Shown: positions 40,167-51,694 of the stretch, piece after piece
How positions within the stretch are numbered: position 1 is the stretch's first letter
Layout of the letters: each line of letters opens with the position of its first letter
Origin: Neoceratodus forsteri
Taxonomy: Eukaryota; Chordata; Ceratodontiformes; Ceratodontidae
Assembly: GCA_016271365.2 (NCBI GenBank)
Contig: JADMNL010000028.1
Location: 55,384,001-55,448,000 of the forward strand
Reading direction: 5' to 3'
DNA length: 64,000 bases
Notes under the pieces: generated by a model
What the model was told of the DNA's origin: nothing
Database searches by the model: none
What the model saw: the letters and a program-made list of their open reading frames with translations, nothing else
Program-made: the position numbers and the translations under genes

Positions 40167-41042
40167 GTGGACTTTGAGGGCATGGGAAGGAATCTTAAAG
40201 GGTGCTTGGATGAGATAAGGCTGGACATGGATGCTGGTAGCTTGTGGGAGACCATTGAGAAGGGGATGCAGGAGGCTTCGAGGGCCTGCGCAAAGGTAAG
40301 GCACAAGCAATGTAGGGCCAGTAAGCCATGTTGGTGGACCCGGGGGGTGCAGGAGGTGGTGAGGGAGAAAAAGGCTGCCTCTGCACCCTTAAAGCACTCA
40401 AGGGGGTTAGGGAGAGGGGAGAGTATGATTTGCTGGCTAAAAGGGTCACCAGGGGGGTAAGGGGGGCCAAGGTGAAGAAGGAGCTTAATCTGGCCAGGGG
40501 TATCCAGGGGGGGTTCTATAGACACATAGGGGAGAAAAGAAAGTGAGGGCACAGATCAACAGGATTAGAACTGGGGGTGGGCGAGGAAGCTGGGGAACAA
40601 GCAGAGGTGCTAAATGAGTACTTTGACTCTGCCTTTACCAGGGGAGGTGGGGGATCTTTCCAACCCAATGGGAGGGTAGAGGAGCCCACTGAACCAGGAG
40701 GTCAGTTGGAGACTGAAGGACTGGATAAGACTAGGACAGGGGATGGGTCGCATCTAGAAGGGGAGGACAGGATGCATGAGGAGTGGGGATGGGAAGGCGA
40801 AATTACAGCGGATAGGGTCACTAAAGACTGAGAAGGTGCCGGGGCAAGATGGGCTGCATCGATGGGTGCTGAAGGATCTGGTGGATGTGCTGGCAGCTCC
40901 ACTGGCCTCACTCTTCAGCATCTCCCTGATGATTGGGTGGGTGCCTCAAGATTGGAGGGTGGCTCATGTGGTGCCTATCCATGGGGGTGATCCAGAGAGG
41001 AGATGGGGAATTATAGGCCAGTTAGCCCAACGTCTGTGGTAG
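40167..41042 (+). pseudogene. CR1-E ORF2, linker and RT N-terminal region
   Basis: Overlapping frames give VDFEGMGRNLKGCLDE, KPCWWTRGVQEVVREKKAAS, FYRHIGEKRK, EVLNEYFDSAFTRGG, LKTEKVPGQDGLHRWVLKDL and SLFSISLMIGWVPQDWRVAH. The order is correct for CR1. Frameshifts occur at about 40380, 40550 and 40815. Confidence 0.8.
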
Positions 41043-41157
41043 GCAAGGTTATGGAGGGCATTATCAAGGAGAGGCTGGGGGGCAGCTGGAAACGTTCGGG
41101 CACCTGGATGACAGGCAGTGTGGGTTTGTTCTCAGGAGGTCGTGTCAGACTAATCTG

Positions 41158-41592
41158 GTGCAGCTTTATGACTGGGTGACGGGTGCCAGGGACCAACATA
41201 GGCCAGTGGATGTCCTCTATCTGGATTTCAGTAAGGTGTTCAGTTCAGTACCCCACAGTGGCCTACTAACAAAGCTGGCGGGGATGCGGGTGGGGGGGCA
41301 GTTGCTCAGGTGGGTGGAAAACTGGCTTATGGGGCAAATACAGAGAGTAGTTGTTGGAGGGATAGTCTTCTCCCCCAGAAGGGTTGTCAGTAGGGTCCCC
41401 CAAGGTTCAGTCCTGGGGTCACTCCTGTTCAATTCCTATGTCTTGGACATAGAGTGGGGTGTTAGGAGTAGGCTGAGTCTCTTTGCAGATGAGTCAAAAC
41501 TGGGAGCACTGGCTGATGGGCAGCAGGGGGAGAGAGGCCCTGCAGGGGGATCTGAATACCCTGGGGGGAGTGGGCAAGGAAGTGGGGGTTGA
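41158..41592 (+). pseudogene. CR1-E ORF2, RT core
   Basis: The 144-residue frame has RPVDVLYLDFSKVFSSVPHS (motif A), LRWVENWLMGQIQRVVVGGI, SRVPQGSVLGSLLFNSYVLD and the catalytic box as LFADESKLGAL, so the second Asp of FADD is Glu. The frame closes after the GEEG-equivalent segment. Confidence 0.85.
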
Positions 41593-41707
41593 AGTTCAAT
41601 GAAGAGAAATGTAGGGTTCTGCATCTGGGGTCAGAAACCTGGGACATGCATTCACCCTGGGGACACCACACTGCATGTCACATCAGGTGAGAGGAACTTA
41701 GAGAATA

Positions 41708-42365
41708 GTGGTGGACAGCAAAATGAATAACACAGAGAACTGCCAAAGAGCTGCAGCAAAAGCCAACAGGATACTGGGCTGCACAACTAGGGGGATTACC
41801 TCCAGGAGGAGGGAGGTGATTCTCCCTCTGTATAATGCCCTGGTTAGGCCACATCTGGAGTACTGTGTGCAGTTCTGGAGACCCCATCTTAAGAGGGACA
41901 TAGCGCTGTTGGAGAGGGACCAGAGGAGAGTGACCAGGATGATTCGGGGCATGGAGGGTAGGACTTATGAGAAGAGACTGGAAGAACTAAATCTGTATGC
42001 ATTAAAGGAGAGGAGAGACAGAGGGGACATGATAGAGACTTTCAAGTATGTCAAGGGGATAAATAAGAGTGGGGCCAAGGAAGTGTTCAGGTTTAAGGGG
42101 GGGGGACTACCAGGGGGCATGAGTGGAAGCTAGAAGGGGAGAAAGTACGGGGAGGGAGTGCAGGAGACACTTCTTCACAGAGAGGGTGGTGGCACCACAG
42201 AATGCACTGCCCGGGAGTCTGGTGGAAGAGACCACATTGGAAGGATTCAAGAAGGGTTGGGACAGGTACAGGGGGACATTGAGGCCAGGGAGGGTCACCT
42301 CTGGGGCTAAGGGGGAGGAGGAGCAAGTTCCCAGTAGGAGGCTAGCTTCTGAGCAGACACAATAG
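41708..42365 (+). pseudogene. CR1-E ORF2, C-terminal region
   Basis: VDSKMNNTENCQRAAAKANR, ILGCTTRGITSRRREVILPL, RPHLEYCVQFWRPHLKRDIA and YEKRLEELNLYALKERRDRG continue the CR1 C-terminus. After a frameshift near 42110 it ends with FFTERVVAPQNALPGSLVEE and GFKKGWDRYRG. A G-run near 42095 is a likely site of the shift. Confidence 0.85.
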
Positions 42366-42400
42366 ACCATGGGGCCTATTCTGCTGGCTTTTACTATGAT

Positions 42401-43298
42401 ACCCAGACTAAATAAATAAATATATATACATATATTTTTTTTTTTAATTACAGCCGGGGCTGCTCCTGCTTCCTAAACCTAACAGATAAGAGCTACTGAA
42501 ATCTCTTATAGTAAGAGAGTGTGTGTGTGTGTGTTTTGGGGGATAGGTGGAGAAAGGGTCAAACTCCTGGTAAGGGAGAGCTCATCTAATGAATTTACCG
42601 CTGACAGACCATGAGTGACAAATTAATCTGTGTAATTATCTGATTACTTATGTTTCCTTATAGAATTATAAAAAGCCAAAACAACTGAGAAAACAAATTG
42701 TAGGGGACAACAGTTGAGTTTTTCTTGTGTTTTGGACCTCCAACTCTATGCTGTGGAAATAAATATATTGTTTGTGGTTGGAATGAGCAATCTAAACAGC
42801 AAGAAGGTCTGAACAGTAATATTTTAATGTACAGTATTAGTAATGTAATCGTGCATAATTTCTAAAAATAAAGTTGAGGTTTGATAATAATGTAGCCATG
42901 GTATGTGTTGCCTTGCTTTGATCTCTCACAATATTTAGTAGTAGTAGTAAACATTTTATTTTGAAAATTCAGAAAACGATAGCCCAATTGAGCCTAGGCT
43001 CATTTTCAATGGGGTCCCAATGTATAAAATAAACAAATAGTTACACAGAATATGTACATAAATACAAGCACAGCAAATACAATATACAGCCTGTATCAAG
43101 ACTCACAATACTGTACATGACAGACATGTAGAATCTTTTTCAGTTAATGACAACAAGCTTTAGGCATTTCAACACATTTACAAGCCAAGATCTTATGTGA
43201 TGCCAAGACAGAGGAGATATTGACTTGATATACAATGCTGTGCTAGTTTTGAGAATGAAAGTGATCATGCCATTTATTAGGAGGAAAATGATTGTTTA
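42401..43298. other. AT-rich spacer with microsatellites and a possible LINE 3' scrap
   Basis: Contains a TA-rich tract (42418-42450) and a (GT)n tract (42520-42534). (TAG)n with ACATTTTATTTTG lies near 42938-42965, followed by TCATTTTCAATGGGGTCCCA and then ATAAAATAAAC, which could be the reverse-oriented 3' end of an old retroelement. No gene. Confidence 0.4.
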
Positions 43299-43381
43299 GA
43301 TGCATAGATACATAGACACTGTCGGCAGGTTAGGGCCTATGATCCACCCAGTCTGCCCATTTGAGCTTGTAAGTTCCCTTT
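43299..43381 (-). mobile_element. CR1 3'-end fragment, minus strand
   Basis: GATGCATAGATACATAGACA, TCGGCAGGTTAGGGCC and CACCCAGTCTGCCCATTTGA match the first 70 bases of CR1-B (6838 onward) in the same orientation. This is a severely truncated CR1 copy. Confidence 0.75.
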
Positions 43382-46029
43382 GGGCCGGATATTCAGACTG
43401 CACCGGGCAGGGGCGCAGTCCTGGGTGCAGCGCAACTGGACTGCGCGGGGGCCAAGACCAGGCGATATTCAACAGTGATGCGCCATGGCTCAGCACCATT
43501 AAATATGGCAGGGGCGGCTCACAAACTGCGCATGATGCAGTGACACAGCACCAGCGCAAGCCACAGAGAGGGAGCGGGGTATGTGCCAGCGCAAGTGGAG
43601 TTGCGCCAGGTGCATCACCCGCGATATTCAGCCGGGAGCATGAAAATGAGGCCATAATCAATGCAAGGTGCAAAAGGGTCCATTTTCGTGTCATTATGAC
43701 CCCATTTGCATGCGATGCACCAGGCGTCCTGGCGAATTGCACCTGGCGCCCTGCCACTGCCAATGGGGGTGTGCTCCCTGGAGGGCTGTTGCAGCCCCCC
43801 CCTCCCATATGCCTGATCGCGGGCAGCCATCAGCTGACTGGATAACATATGCCCGATTGCAGACTGTAGTGTACCGTAATAGATCCCTGGTAGTCTTGTG
43901 GCTCCCCCGCTGCCCAATCAAGGGCATCTGTAATGCATGAGGAGATCCTGGTAATCTAGTGGCCCCCCTCACATATGCTCAATCATGGGTGGTTGCAAGC
44001 TGACTATATTTCCTATACCCGAATGCAAGCAACTCTGGCCAGTGGTCCAGTGGTACCCTTCTCCCACCCACAGAGGCCCCCAGCCACCCAGCACCCTCCT
44101 GTCATCGGCAGGCGGAAGCACCCCACCTGCACACCACCCAGCCACCCGCCAAATGATAGCGTACAGTATGAACTGTACACCCATTGGGCTACAGTGTGGC
44201 CCAATGGTTGTGCAGACCATACTGCACTACACAGGTCTAGATCTGTGAATGAAAGCATTCTTACTTCTTTCAGGGAAATGGTTATTTGGATCTGGGAGCA
44301 CTAAGTATTTTTATCCTATATTTTGAATCCTGGATAGGGCTGGGGAGATGCTACATCTCATTGTCACTGGGATATTCATTTACACATTTTTGCACTGTAT
44401 TTACTCAAGCTGTCCTAGATTAGATGCAATATCTTGTTTTCAGTGGGGTCACGATTTTACCATTTTTATAATGTATTTATTCAGGGTACCTAGTCCAGGA
44501 CCCCCGTATTTAAAGGAGATGCACAACGCATACTGGCAGAAAAAGGAGGTGTGCCACGCAGCTCCTACGATGTGTAGCAGCGCAATATTCAAATGTGGGG
44601 GATGCGCCAGGTGCAAGGGAATGGGCCAGGGCACACCCAAATGGTATGCTATGCAAGCCGAGGGGGCATTCCCATGCATACGCTGTGCTTCAGCATTCAG
44701 TGGGAGCGAGCCCCTGGCAGTCCAGAGCACTGCAGCCCACAGTTAGGCCATGAATAGCTGGCTTGACCCAGCCAGCCAGTCACAGGCAGGCTGCAGATGT
44801 GCACCCAAGTGCACAGCAACCTGGCAGCCCTGGTGGACTAGAGATATCCCCTTTCTAGCCTCAGTTTATCCATCTCCATCCCTGAGGGGCTCCATAGTCT
44901 AGGGTCCCCCAGACCCAACTGCACTACAGGAAACCATGGTCCATATCCTTGGCATCGAGGACCCCACCCATCACCCCTGTATGCAGACACCCTCACTCCC
45001 CCTCATACCCAACCTGTTGCAAAGACTGGGACTGCTCTTCACACCCCACCATGGCCAGCCATTGACTGCACTGAACTTAGGCTGGGGACCTGCACTCTGG
45101 AATGACCCAACTAGCTGTACCATGCATTGGGGCACCATGCAAGCTGCGGACCCACCAGTATATGCAGCCGTGTGTATATCCATGCCAAACCATAAGCGGT
45201 AAATTACATACCTCCAATACGCACCTTGCCAATGCTGTATCTTCCTGATGTCATACGCCACTGCAAGTCCACACTCTCCCCCATTCCCCTGTGTAATGTG
45301 CCACCTTCTGCCCTGCTGAGGTATCCCAGGAGCCATGGGGTGCAGTATCCTGCAGTGCCATTTGCAGTGTACACTTCAGGCTGTGGATAGTTCATCTGCA
45401 GTTCCCCAATTGTACAAACAAATGGGAGGTCAGCTGTAGCATGCCTGTTTGGGGACCTGTGTGAGTGGGTACAGCATTGACCGTCACCCATACTGAGCAG
45501 TACAATGGCACCGGGATGATGAATCTGCATGCAAGTGCCTGAGATGTATGGCCACTAGGTGTTATCACCAGTACAGAGCTCATGCCTATGTATAACACAT
45601 TCCAGCATCCTACTGGAGTGCTCCACCACCTGCTGGTACAGTGGTACAATCATCACTATGGGATGGGATGGGGCAGGGAGGAGGTGTCTGTGCACTGTTT
45701 AGGGGAGCGGGGGCCGCTACACTATGGACATGGATTGTAGGTGCAATCAGGGATGGAACTAGGGTCCTTACATTATGGAAACGATACAGTCTAGACTCCG
45801 GTATGATCAGGGCTGGTGGAACTCATGGGGGGGTGCCACTTTTCCTCCAAAGACTTCAAGACCTGTCCCACATGGACACGATAAAGGTTAAGCCTTGGGG
45901 GCAAGAGCTGCTCTGGTGCATTCATGCCCATGACAACATGCAAATGGTCTGGTACTAAGCATGCATAAGGCCCCTTAGCACCCTTCATGCTCAGTTAGTT
46001 AATTTGCATTCCTGGGCTGAATATCGCCC
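43382..46029. mobile_element. Element P2: unclassified 2.65-kb repeat with GATATTCAG-type ends
   Basis: The left end GGGCCGGATATTCAG (43382-43396) mirrors the right end CTGAATATCGCCC (46017-46029). Additional GCGATATTCA copies lie inside at about 43463 and 43621. The segment 43609-44250 is homologous to P1 (19041-19730) and includes tRNA-Glu-like units at 43882, 43944 and 44038. Short frames between 44930 and 45650 are open on both strands, but no transposase domain is recognised. No target duplication is visible at the proposed ends, so the limits are tentative. Confidence 0.5.
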
Positions 46030-46149
46030 ATGGGGGCTGAGGTGCATACCAGTATCTGCCTTCCTCCTGCAAGGTATTCCTTCGGGGTCACCCCAGATGC
46101 ACCTGACTTGGTGGCTGCCTGCACTGCGACTCCCATCCAGGGTCACATT

Positions 46150-46470
46150 TTCAACAGGCACAATGAATATATAAAGGCAGAAAGGTGCCAGTCAACCAAT
46201 CACAGTTCCCAATTCTCAGACCCCCATTGAATAATATCTATTGTCCAAGTTAGATGACATGGAGAACAAAAAATGCCAGAAGAATATCCAAATTGTCAGG
46301 CTATCAGAAGGAGTGGAGGGTTGGGATATGTTTGCATTTTACAGAAGAATTTGGCCCCCACGCTGCTCCTGCCATGTAGAACCCATTTGTAAAATTTAGA
46401 GGGCGACTCGGTGCCTAACAACCAAACCTCCCCAGACCAGAGACCATAGCTGATCCTCTACAGGCTACTC
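46150..46470 (+). pseudogene. L1/Tx1-type ORF1 fragment (RRM start)
   Basis: SKLDDMENKKCQKNIQIVRL, followed by SEGVEG.DMFAF, at 46242-46345 is the ORF1 segment that opens the RRM domain in L1/Tx1 elements. A decayed RATRCLTTKP follows near 46398-46430, the AHR block of the domain. A second copy of the same segment lies inverted at 47158-47400. Confidence 0.65.
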
Positions 46471-46483
46471 AAACAGCCTATAA

Positions 46484-46640
46484 AGGCAGTTTAGTGCAGT
46501 GGTTTAAGGCTCTGAACTGCAAATCTGGAGACCTGGGTTTGAATCCCACAGACCCCACTTGTATACTGTGTGACCCTGAGCAAGTCACTTAACTTCCCTG
46601 TGCTCCCAGGTCACACCTGTAAACAAACTTTCAACTTAGT
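46484..46640 (+). mobile_element. tRNA-derived SINE with MIR/CORE-like tail
   Basis: The A-box region GTTTAGTGCAGTGGTTTAAG and the B-box GGGTTTGAATCCC (46535-46547) are well preserved. The tail TGTGACCCTGAGCAAGTCAC (46569 onward) and CTTAACTTCCCTGTGCTCCC are close to the MIR/CORE-SINE consensus. An A/T-rich tract follows at about 46661. Confidence 0.85.
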
Positions 46641-46660
46641 GTGTCACTACTGGTTAAACA

Positions 46661-46707
46661 ATTAAAAAAAAAATATATATATATACAGACTATATATATG
46701 TATATAT
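46661..46707. repeat. A-run and (TA)n tract
   Basis: AAAAAAAAA followed by TATATATATATA and a second ATATATATATGTATATAT stretch just after the SINE; this may be its expanded tail. Confidence 0.8.
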
Positions 46708-46906
46708 CCTGTAAAAGACGCTATCCTGCAAGCAGCCAGGGAGAAGTGCCATATACAATGGGAAGGTGCTCACATAATGTTGTTCCAGAACTGTCTAAAA
46801 AGCTTGTGGGGGTACAATCAAATAAAGCAGTGACTGTATAACTTAAATATCCCCACATCGGTTAGATAGCCTGCCCTGTTCTCAATTCAAAACCAGGGTA
46901 AATATG

Positions 46907-47155
46907 AAAAAATGACTCACCTTAGTAATTATAGTTCTTCTAATGGATTCTTGCAGCTCCACAAGCCACTCATTCTTCCAGCTCCATGCTCAGACCGACT
47001 CTCCCAGCAGACAGTCCGGGCATTTCTCCCAAATCCAAAAGGTTGCAGTTGGTTGATTCTTTGGAAGAACCTTGCAAGGTTGAGATCTGATTTGATTAAA
47101 ACTTGAACAGGAGTGGGAAGGGGGGAAAGGCATACAGAAACTTCCCTTTCCAATT
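46907..47155 (-). mobile_element. DIRS fragment
   Basis: AAAAATGACTCACCTTAGTA, then a TTCTTCTAATGGATTCTTGC segment, matches the arm of the DIRS terminal module. Further on, AAGGTTGAGATCTGATTTGA, then AACAGGAGTGGGAAGG and GGCATACAGAAACTTCC, matches the RNase H-recombinase spacer of DIRS-1, -2 and -3. Everything between has been lost. Confidence 0.7.
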
Positions 47156-47500
47156 CTAAATTTTACAAAAGTGTTCTGCATGGCAGGAGCAGCATGGGGG
47201 GGGGCAAATTCTTTTGTGAAAATGCAAACATATCCCACCCCTCCACTCCTCTGATAGCCCAACAATTCAGATATTCTTCTGGCATTTTTTGTTCTCCATG
47301 TCGTCTAACTTGGATAATTGATAATATACAATGGGGGTCTGAGAATCGGGAACTGTGATTGGTTGACTGGCACCTTTCTGCCTTTGTAAATCCTGGCATA
47401 ACCCATGCAACAGGTGTGAATCAGCCACATCAACAATCACCCCCTTTTTAAAATCACTCTGACCTGAACAGCAACACTGAAAAAACACCATGTTACATGT
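47156..47500 (-). pseudogene. L1/Tx1-type ORF1 fragment, inverted copy
   Basis: The minus strand reads YYQLSKLDDMENKKCQKN at about 47270-47325, then GVEGWDMFAFSQKNLPPP and LLLPCRTLL in an adjacent frame. It is the reverse complement of 46170-46400 with few differences, and the upstream flank (GGCAGAAAGGTGCCAGTCAA) is shared as well. The fragment ends exactly where the DIRS fragment begins. Confidence 0.7.
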
Positions 47501-48299
47501 CCGCTTAACCGCAACAGTAAACTGGGAAATGCGAACACTAACTGCTCTTGAGATAGCGCTATTCTAGTCTGGAAACCCAGTCTAAATAGCCCAGAACCAT
47601 TGTTGTCACATCTGCCAATACCTATTGTACATCACAAATGGAACGTATGCCAAAGGTGAAACCATGGCTTTGTCTCCTCTCACTGCCGGGTACAGACAGC
47701 TGCTCACCAGCTCTTCAATTTGGCTCAGCCAGTATCCAAAACAAGTACATCCAAGTTCCAATAAAGCAAGGAGTCAGTCACAACAGGCTCCCTCTATTGG
47801 CGAAAAAAGGCACCACGGTCCAAACTACATTTGCCAGAGGCTCTCTCCATACAAGTCCCTTGTGGCTGGCTCCATTTGAGAGTCCAAGTGCTGATTTGCC
47901 AGCAGGCTCCATTTTAAGAAGCCCCTTCCCATTAATTGGACCTATTCAGCAGTTCAGATCCAAAATGGGGGGGCTAAACACACAGAGTCCCAGTGCAAGA
48001 AAGGCAGCTTAGATAAACTGTACTGTCATTATCACTCTAACAAATTACCAGCAGATAATTACATCTTTTGAAAGTGCTTCCCCTGAGCATATAGTGACTG
48101 CAGAATGGAACGATCTGTTCAGTGGCCCAGGTGGGACTTGAGCAAGGAAATACACAATCCCCCCAGTTCAGATTAATTCCACTGCAGTTTGGCAGCTCTT
48201 AAAGCAACAGTACATGGAAGCATTATGCACTCTCACTAAATTATTTTTTAAATCAGCCGAAATACAGGACACCAGACAGGCGGAGAACATTTGGGCTCA
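47501..48299. other. Unassigned, no gene seen
   Basis: No credible ORF or repeat signature up to the truncated end of DIRS-2. Confidence 0.5.
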
Positions 48300-49592
48300 C
48301 CCAAGGAAGGCTTTTTAGTGACCCCCATTTGTAGGGGGGGTTACACGAGCATCACTCCTAGCCTGGATATCCAGAGAGTAATGCCTGGTAAAGGTACGGA
48401 CTGTTTTCCAGGTGACTGTTTGACAAATTTCTAGGAGAGGAATATCCCTGACCACAGCCAGGGAAGCAGCTGTACCTCTTGTAGAATGAGCCCTCAGGCC
48501 TGAGGGTGGCATTTTTCCCTAGTTTTTTATAGCAGAATTGTATACAAGACACAATCCACCTGGCAATAGATCTTTTAGTGGCACGTTTGCTCTTTCTCAC
48601 TTCTCCATAAGTGAGGAACAACTGGAGGGATTCAAACCTGTGACCCTTGGTATGCTCTGTGTAGTAACTAAGGGCTCTTTTGACTTCTAAACTGTGCAGC
48701 TTCCTCTCTCCTGCAGAAGAATGATCAATGAAGAAAACAGGGAGAGACATAGACTGGTTTAAATGGAAGTCTGAAACCACTTTGGGCAAGAACCTTCTAT
48801 TGGTTCTAAGGACCACTTTATCCCTGTGAAATAAGATAAAATCAGGTTCCACTGACAGGTCTTGCAATTCACTGATACACCTGGCAGGGGTAATGGCTAC
48901 CAAGAACACAGTTTTCCAAGTCAAGTACTTAAGCTCTGCTGAAGACATAGGCTCCAAGGGTGGATGCATAAGCTGAGAAATGCAAACATTGAAATCCCAG
49001 GTAGGGGCAGGGTCTCTAAAAGGGAGATGGGTGTGAGGCAATCCTTTAAAAAAATTACAGAACACAGGATGGGAAGATAGTAAGGAAGGCTTCTCCATAG
49101 ACAAAAATGCAGAAACAGCTGAAAAGTGTACCTTGAGAGTAGCTGGTTTGAGGCCTAGGCGATAAAGATGGACCATATAATCCAGAACCATAGGCAATTC
49201 AGCAGTGTCTGGAGAAATATTCTTCTTAGAACCCCAAATGCAGAATCTTTCCCATTTGGAGTTGTAAGTCTTTCTCGTGGAGTGCTTTTGAGAAGCCTTG
49301 AGGATGTCCAGAACCCCCTGGGAAAGATGCAGATCTGCAAACTCTAACTCTTCAAGAGCCATGCTTTGAGATTGAGGGACTGAAGATGGGGTGCCAAATC
49401 CTCCCCTGAGAGGATGTTAACAGGGTGTAATTTCTGGGAAGAAACAGGGGAAGATGGACTGCTAGGAACAGCAACAGGCGGTACCAGGGCTGTCTGGCCC
49501 AATCTGGAGCAACCAGAATCACCTTGCAAGGTTGAGACCTTATTTTGACTAAAACTTTGAACAGGAGTGGGAAGGCAGAAAGACATACAGAA
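48300..49592 (-). mobile_element. DIRS-2: fragment carrying the tyrosine recombinase
   Basis: Minus-strand segment covering only the spacer after RNase H and the recombinase gene. The 3' side stops at about 48300 just after the codons for HYSLDIQ, and the 5' side stops in CATACAGAAAG where the DIRS terminal module begins. No Gag or RT is attached. Confidence 0.8.
48315..49362 (-). pseudogene. DIRS-2 tyrosine recombinase, nearly complete
   Basis: The 334-residue frame (48358-49362) is the best-preserved recombinase here. Residues 1-90 form the core-binding domain (TRKTYNSKWERFCIWGSKKN, then LDYMVHLYRLGLKPATLKVH). The first catalytic Arg is in ITPARCISELQDLS (Arg161). VVLRTNRRFLPKVVSDFHLN and RSIARWIVSCIQFCYKKLGK follow. 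A single frameshift at about 48510, beside a T-rich run, moves the HSTRG motif and the nucleophile HYSLD to the overlapping frame 48315-48512. Apart from that shift all catalytic motifs are present. Confidence 0.85.
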
Positions 49593-50087
49593 AGAAAAAA
49601 TTACTCACCTTAGTAATGTTGTTTCTTCTAATGGAGTCTTGCTAAATTATGACATATGCAGTGAGTCCCAACCTTCGAACTACTCCGGAGGTGAAAGAGT
49701 TAACTTCCAATGCCAGGCATGGAATGCTGAGCTCAAGCTTGCTTGAAACTCTGTCTGTTCTTCAAACTCAAACCATCAGATCTTTACGAGCTAAACTCAC
49801 TGAGGTCCTGTGTGGAAGCTGTAAACCTACACTAGCCAACTGGCTACTAAACATAAGAACACATTTGCTGGTCCGAAAACAAAGACTCAAGTCAGGAGAT
49901 GCAAAAAAATGAAAAACACAACACCAAGTCACCCCACAACAAGGTGGGCATCTACTAAGTGCCAACACTGCACTGCCCACCCACATCCCAAAAACAGAGG
50001 TTCTGAGAGTGGCAGGCAGGGGGAAGGTAATAAAATAGCAAGACTCCATTAGAAGAAACAACATTACTAAGGTGAGTAATTTTTTCT
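49593..50087. repeat. DIRS terminal module with ~49-bp inverted arms (DIRS-3)
   Basis: Left arm 49597-49645 (AAAAATTACTCACCTTAGTA...) and right arm 50036-50085 are reverse complements. Between them lie an ITR-like stretch (GTGAGTCCCAACCTTCGAAC onward) and a unique half that matches 35350-35540. In the right arm the plus strand reads ACTAAGGTGAGTAA, a good 5' splice-site match; the left arm gives the same on the minus strand. Confidence 0.8.
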
Positions 50088-50229
50088 TCAAACAACATGA
50101 AGTCTTGCTATATTATGACATATGCAGACTACACAGCAGTACCTCAATGGAGGAGGGTCAGAACCTACTTAGGAAAAAGGCTCTGAAGCACAGCTGTGCC
50201 AAACCGAGCATCACTCCTAGCCTGGATGT

Positions 50230-51493
50230 CCAGGGAGTAGTGCTTGGTAAAAGTGTGAACTATTTTCCAGGTAGCTGCTTGACATATCTCTAGAATAGGG
50301 ATGTCACTGGCAGCAGCCAGGGAAGCAGCTGTACCTCTGGTAGAGTGAGCCCTCAGGCCTGAGGGAGGAACCTTACCCAGCTTTTCATAACAGAACTGGA
50401 TACAAGAGACAATCCACCTGGCAATGGATCTTTAGTGGCAGGTTTCCTTACCCACCTCACCATAAGTGAGGAACAGTTGAGGGAGTCAAACCTGTGACCC
50501 TTGGTATGCTCTATGTAGTAACTAAGGGCTCTCTTCACATCTAAGCTGTGCAGCCTATTGCCAGAAGAGAAATGGTCAGTGAAGTCACACAGGAAGAGAT
50601 ATAGCTTGATTAAGGTGGAAATCTGAAACCACCTTAGGCAAAACTTCCTTTAGTCCTGAGGACCACCTTATCTCTATGAAAGGAGATAAAATTAGGCTCT
50701 ACTGACAAGGCTTGTAATTCACTTATGCATCTGGCAGAAGTGATGGCTACCAGAAACGCAGTCTTCAAGTCAAGTACTTAAGCTCTGCTGAAGACAAAGG
50801 CTCAAAGGGGGGTTGCATAAGCTGAGCAATGCAAACATTAAGATCCCAGGTAGGGGCAGGGTCCCTGAATGGAGGGTTGGTATGAAGCAACCCCTTGAAA
50901 AACTTGGAGAATACAGGATGAGCTGAAAGAGAAGAGGGCTTACGTGCTGATAAGAAAGCAGACACGGCTGCCAGGTGCACTTTTAGGGTAGTTGGTCTTA
51001 GCCTCAAGGTATTTAAATGGACCATATAATCCAGGACTGTGGGTAAATCAGCAGATTCTGGGGAAATATGCTTCCCAGAACACCATATGGAAAACCTCTT
51101 CCATTTGGAATTATAAGTAGCCCTGGTGGAAGGTTTCCTAGAGGCCCTCAGAATATCCATTACACCTTGGGAGAGGTGTAGATCAGCAAACTCTAACTCT
51201 TCAGGAGTCAGGCCTTGAGATTGAGGGATTTGAGGTTCAGGTACAAAACACTCCCCAGAACACAGGTTAACAGGTTGTGATTCCTGGGAAGACACCGGGG
51301 AAGATGGACTGCTAGAGACAGTAGGAGTTGATACCAGGGTTGTCTGGCCTAATCTGGAGCAATCAGGATCATCTTGCAGGATTGAGATCTGATTTTGACT
51401 AGCACTTTGAACAGGAGAGGTAAGGGGGGGAGCATAGAGAAACGTCCCTTCCCAAATGAGAAGGAAGGCATCCAGAGGGACTGAGACCAACAC
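50230..51493 (-). pseudogene. DIRS-3 tyrosine recombinase
   Basis: The frame 50765-51493 contains ELEFADLHLSQGVMDILRAS, STRATYNSKWKRFSIWCSGK and FLSARKPSSLSAHPVFSKFF, followed by LMQPPFEPLSSAELKYLT. A frameshift near 50763 interrupts it just before the RC.SEL block. The rest, in shorter frames down to 50230, includes a RALSYYIEHTKGHRFDSL block, an HSTRG codon set and HYSLD with the nucleophile Tyr. Core-binding domain complete; catalytic domain broken by at least two indels. Confidence 0.8.
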
Positions 51494-51694
51494 TGGGGGC
51501 CTTCAGCAAAAAAGGGTTTGAGTTACTGGGATCAATTTGGTTAGAGGGTCTTTCCTTTGAGACCAAAAGGCTCTCAAATGGAACTGGATGTCCCTCATCT
51601 GAAATCTTGCTCCCTGCACTACGGCTGTAGAAGCAGCCATGTGCCCCAGGAGCTGTAGAAAATGCCTTGCTGGTCGAGAGACCTGCAGGGTGAA

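Larger units (their letters stand above)
39113..42400 (+). mobile_element. CR1-E: CR1 LINE with internal deletion, plus strand
   Basis: Plus-strand CR1 of the same 3' subfamily as CR1-D; its tail reads GAGCAGACACAATAGACCAT, GGGGCCTATTCTGCTGGC, then AATAAATAAATATATA. An ORF1-like, Glu/Lys-rich part (39113-39780) leads directly into VYRPP of the endonuclease, so the rest of ORF1 and the first half of APE are deleted. Adjacent DIRS-1 stops at the 5' junction. Confidence 0.8.

Noticed and set aside
46484..46560. Functional tRNA gene
   Set aside because: A and B boxes are present but the acceptor stem does not pair and the MIR/CORE-like tail marks a SINE.
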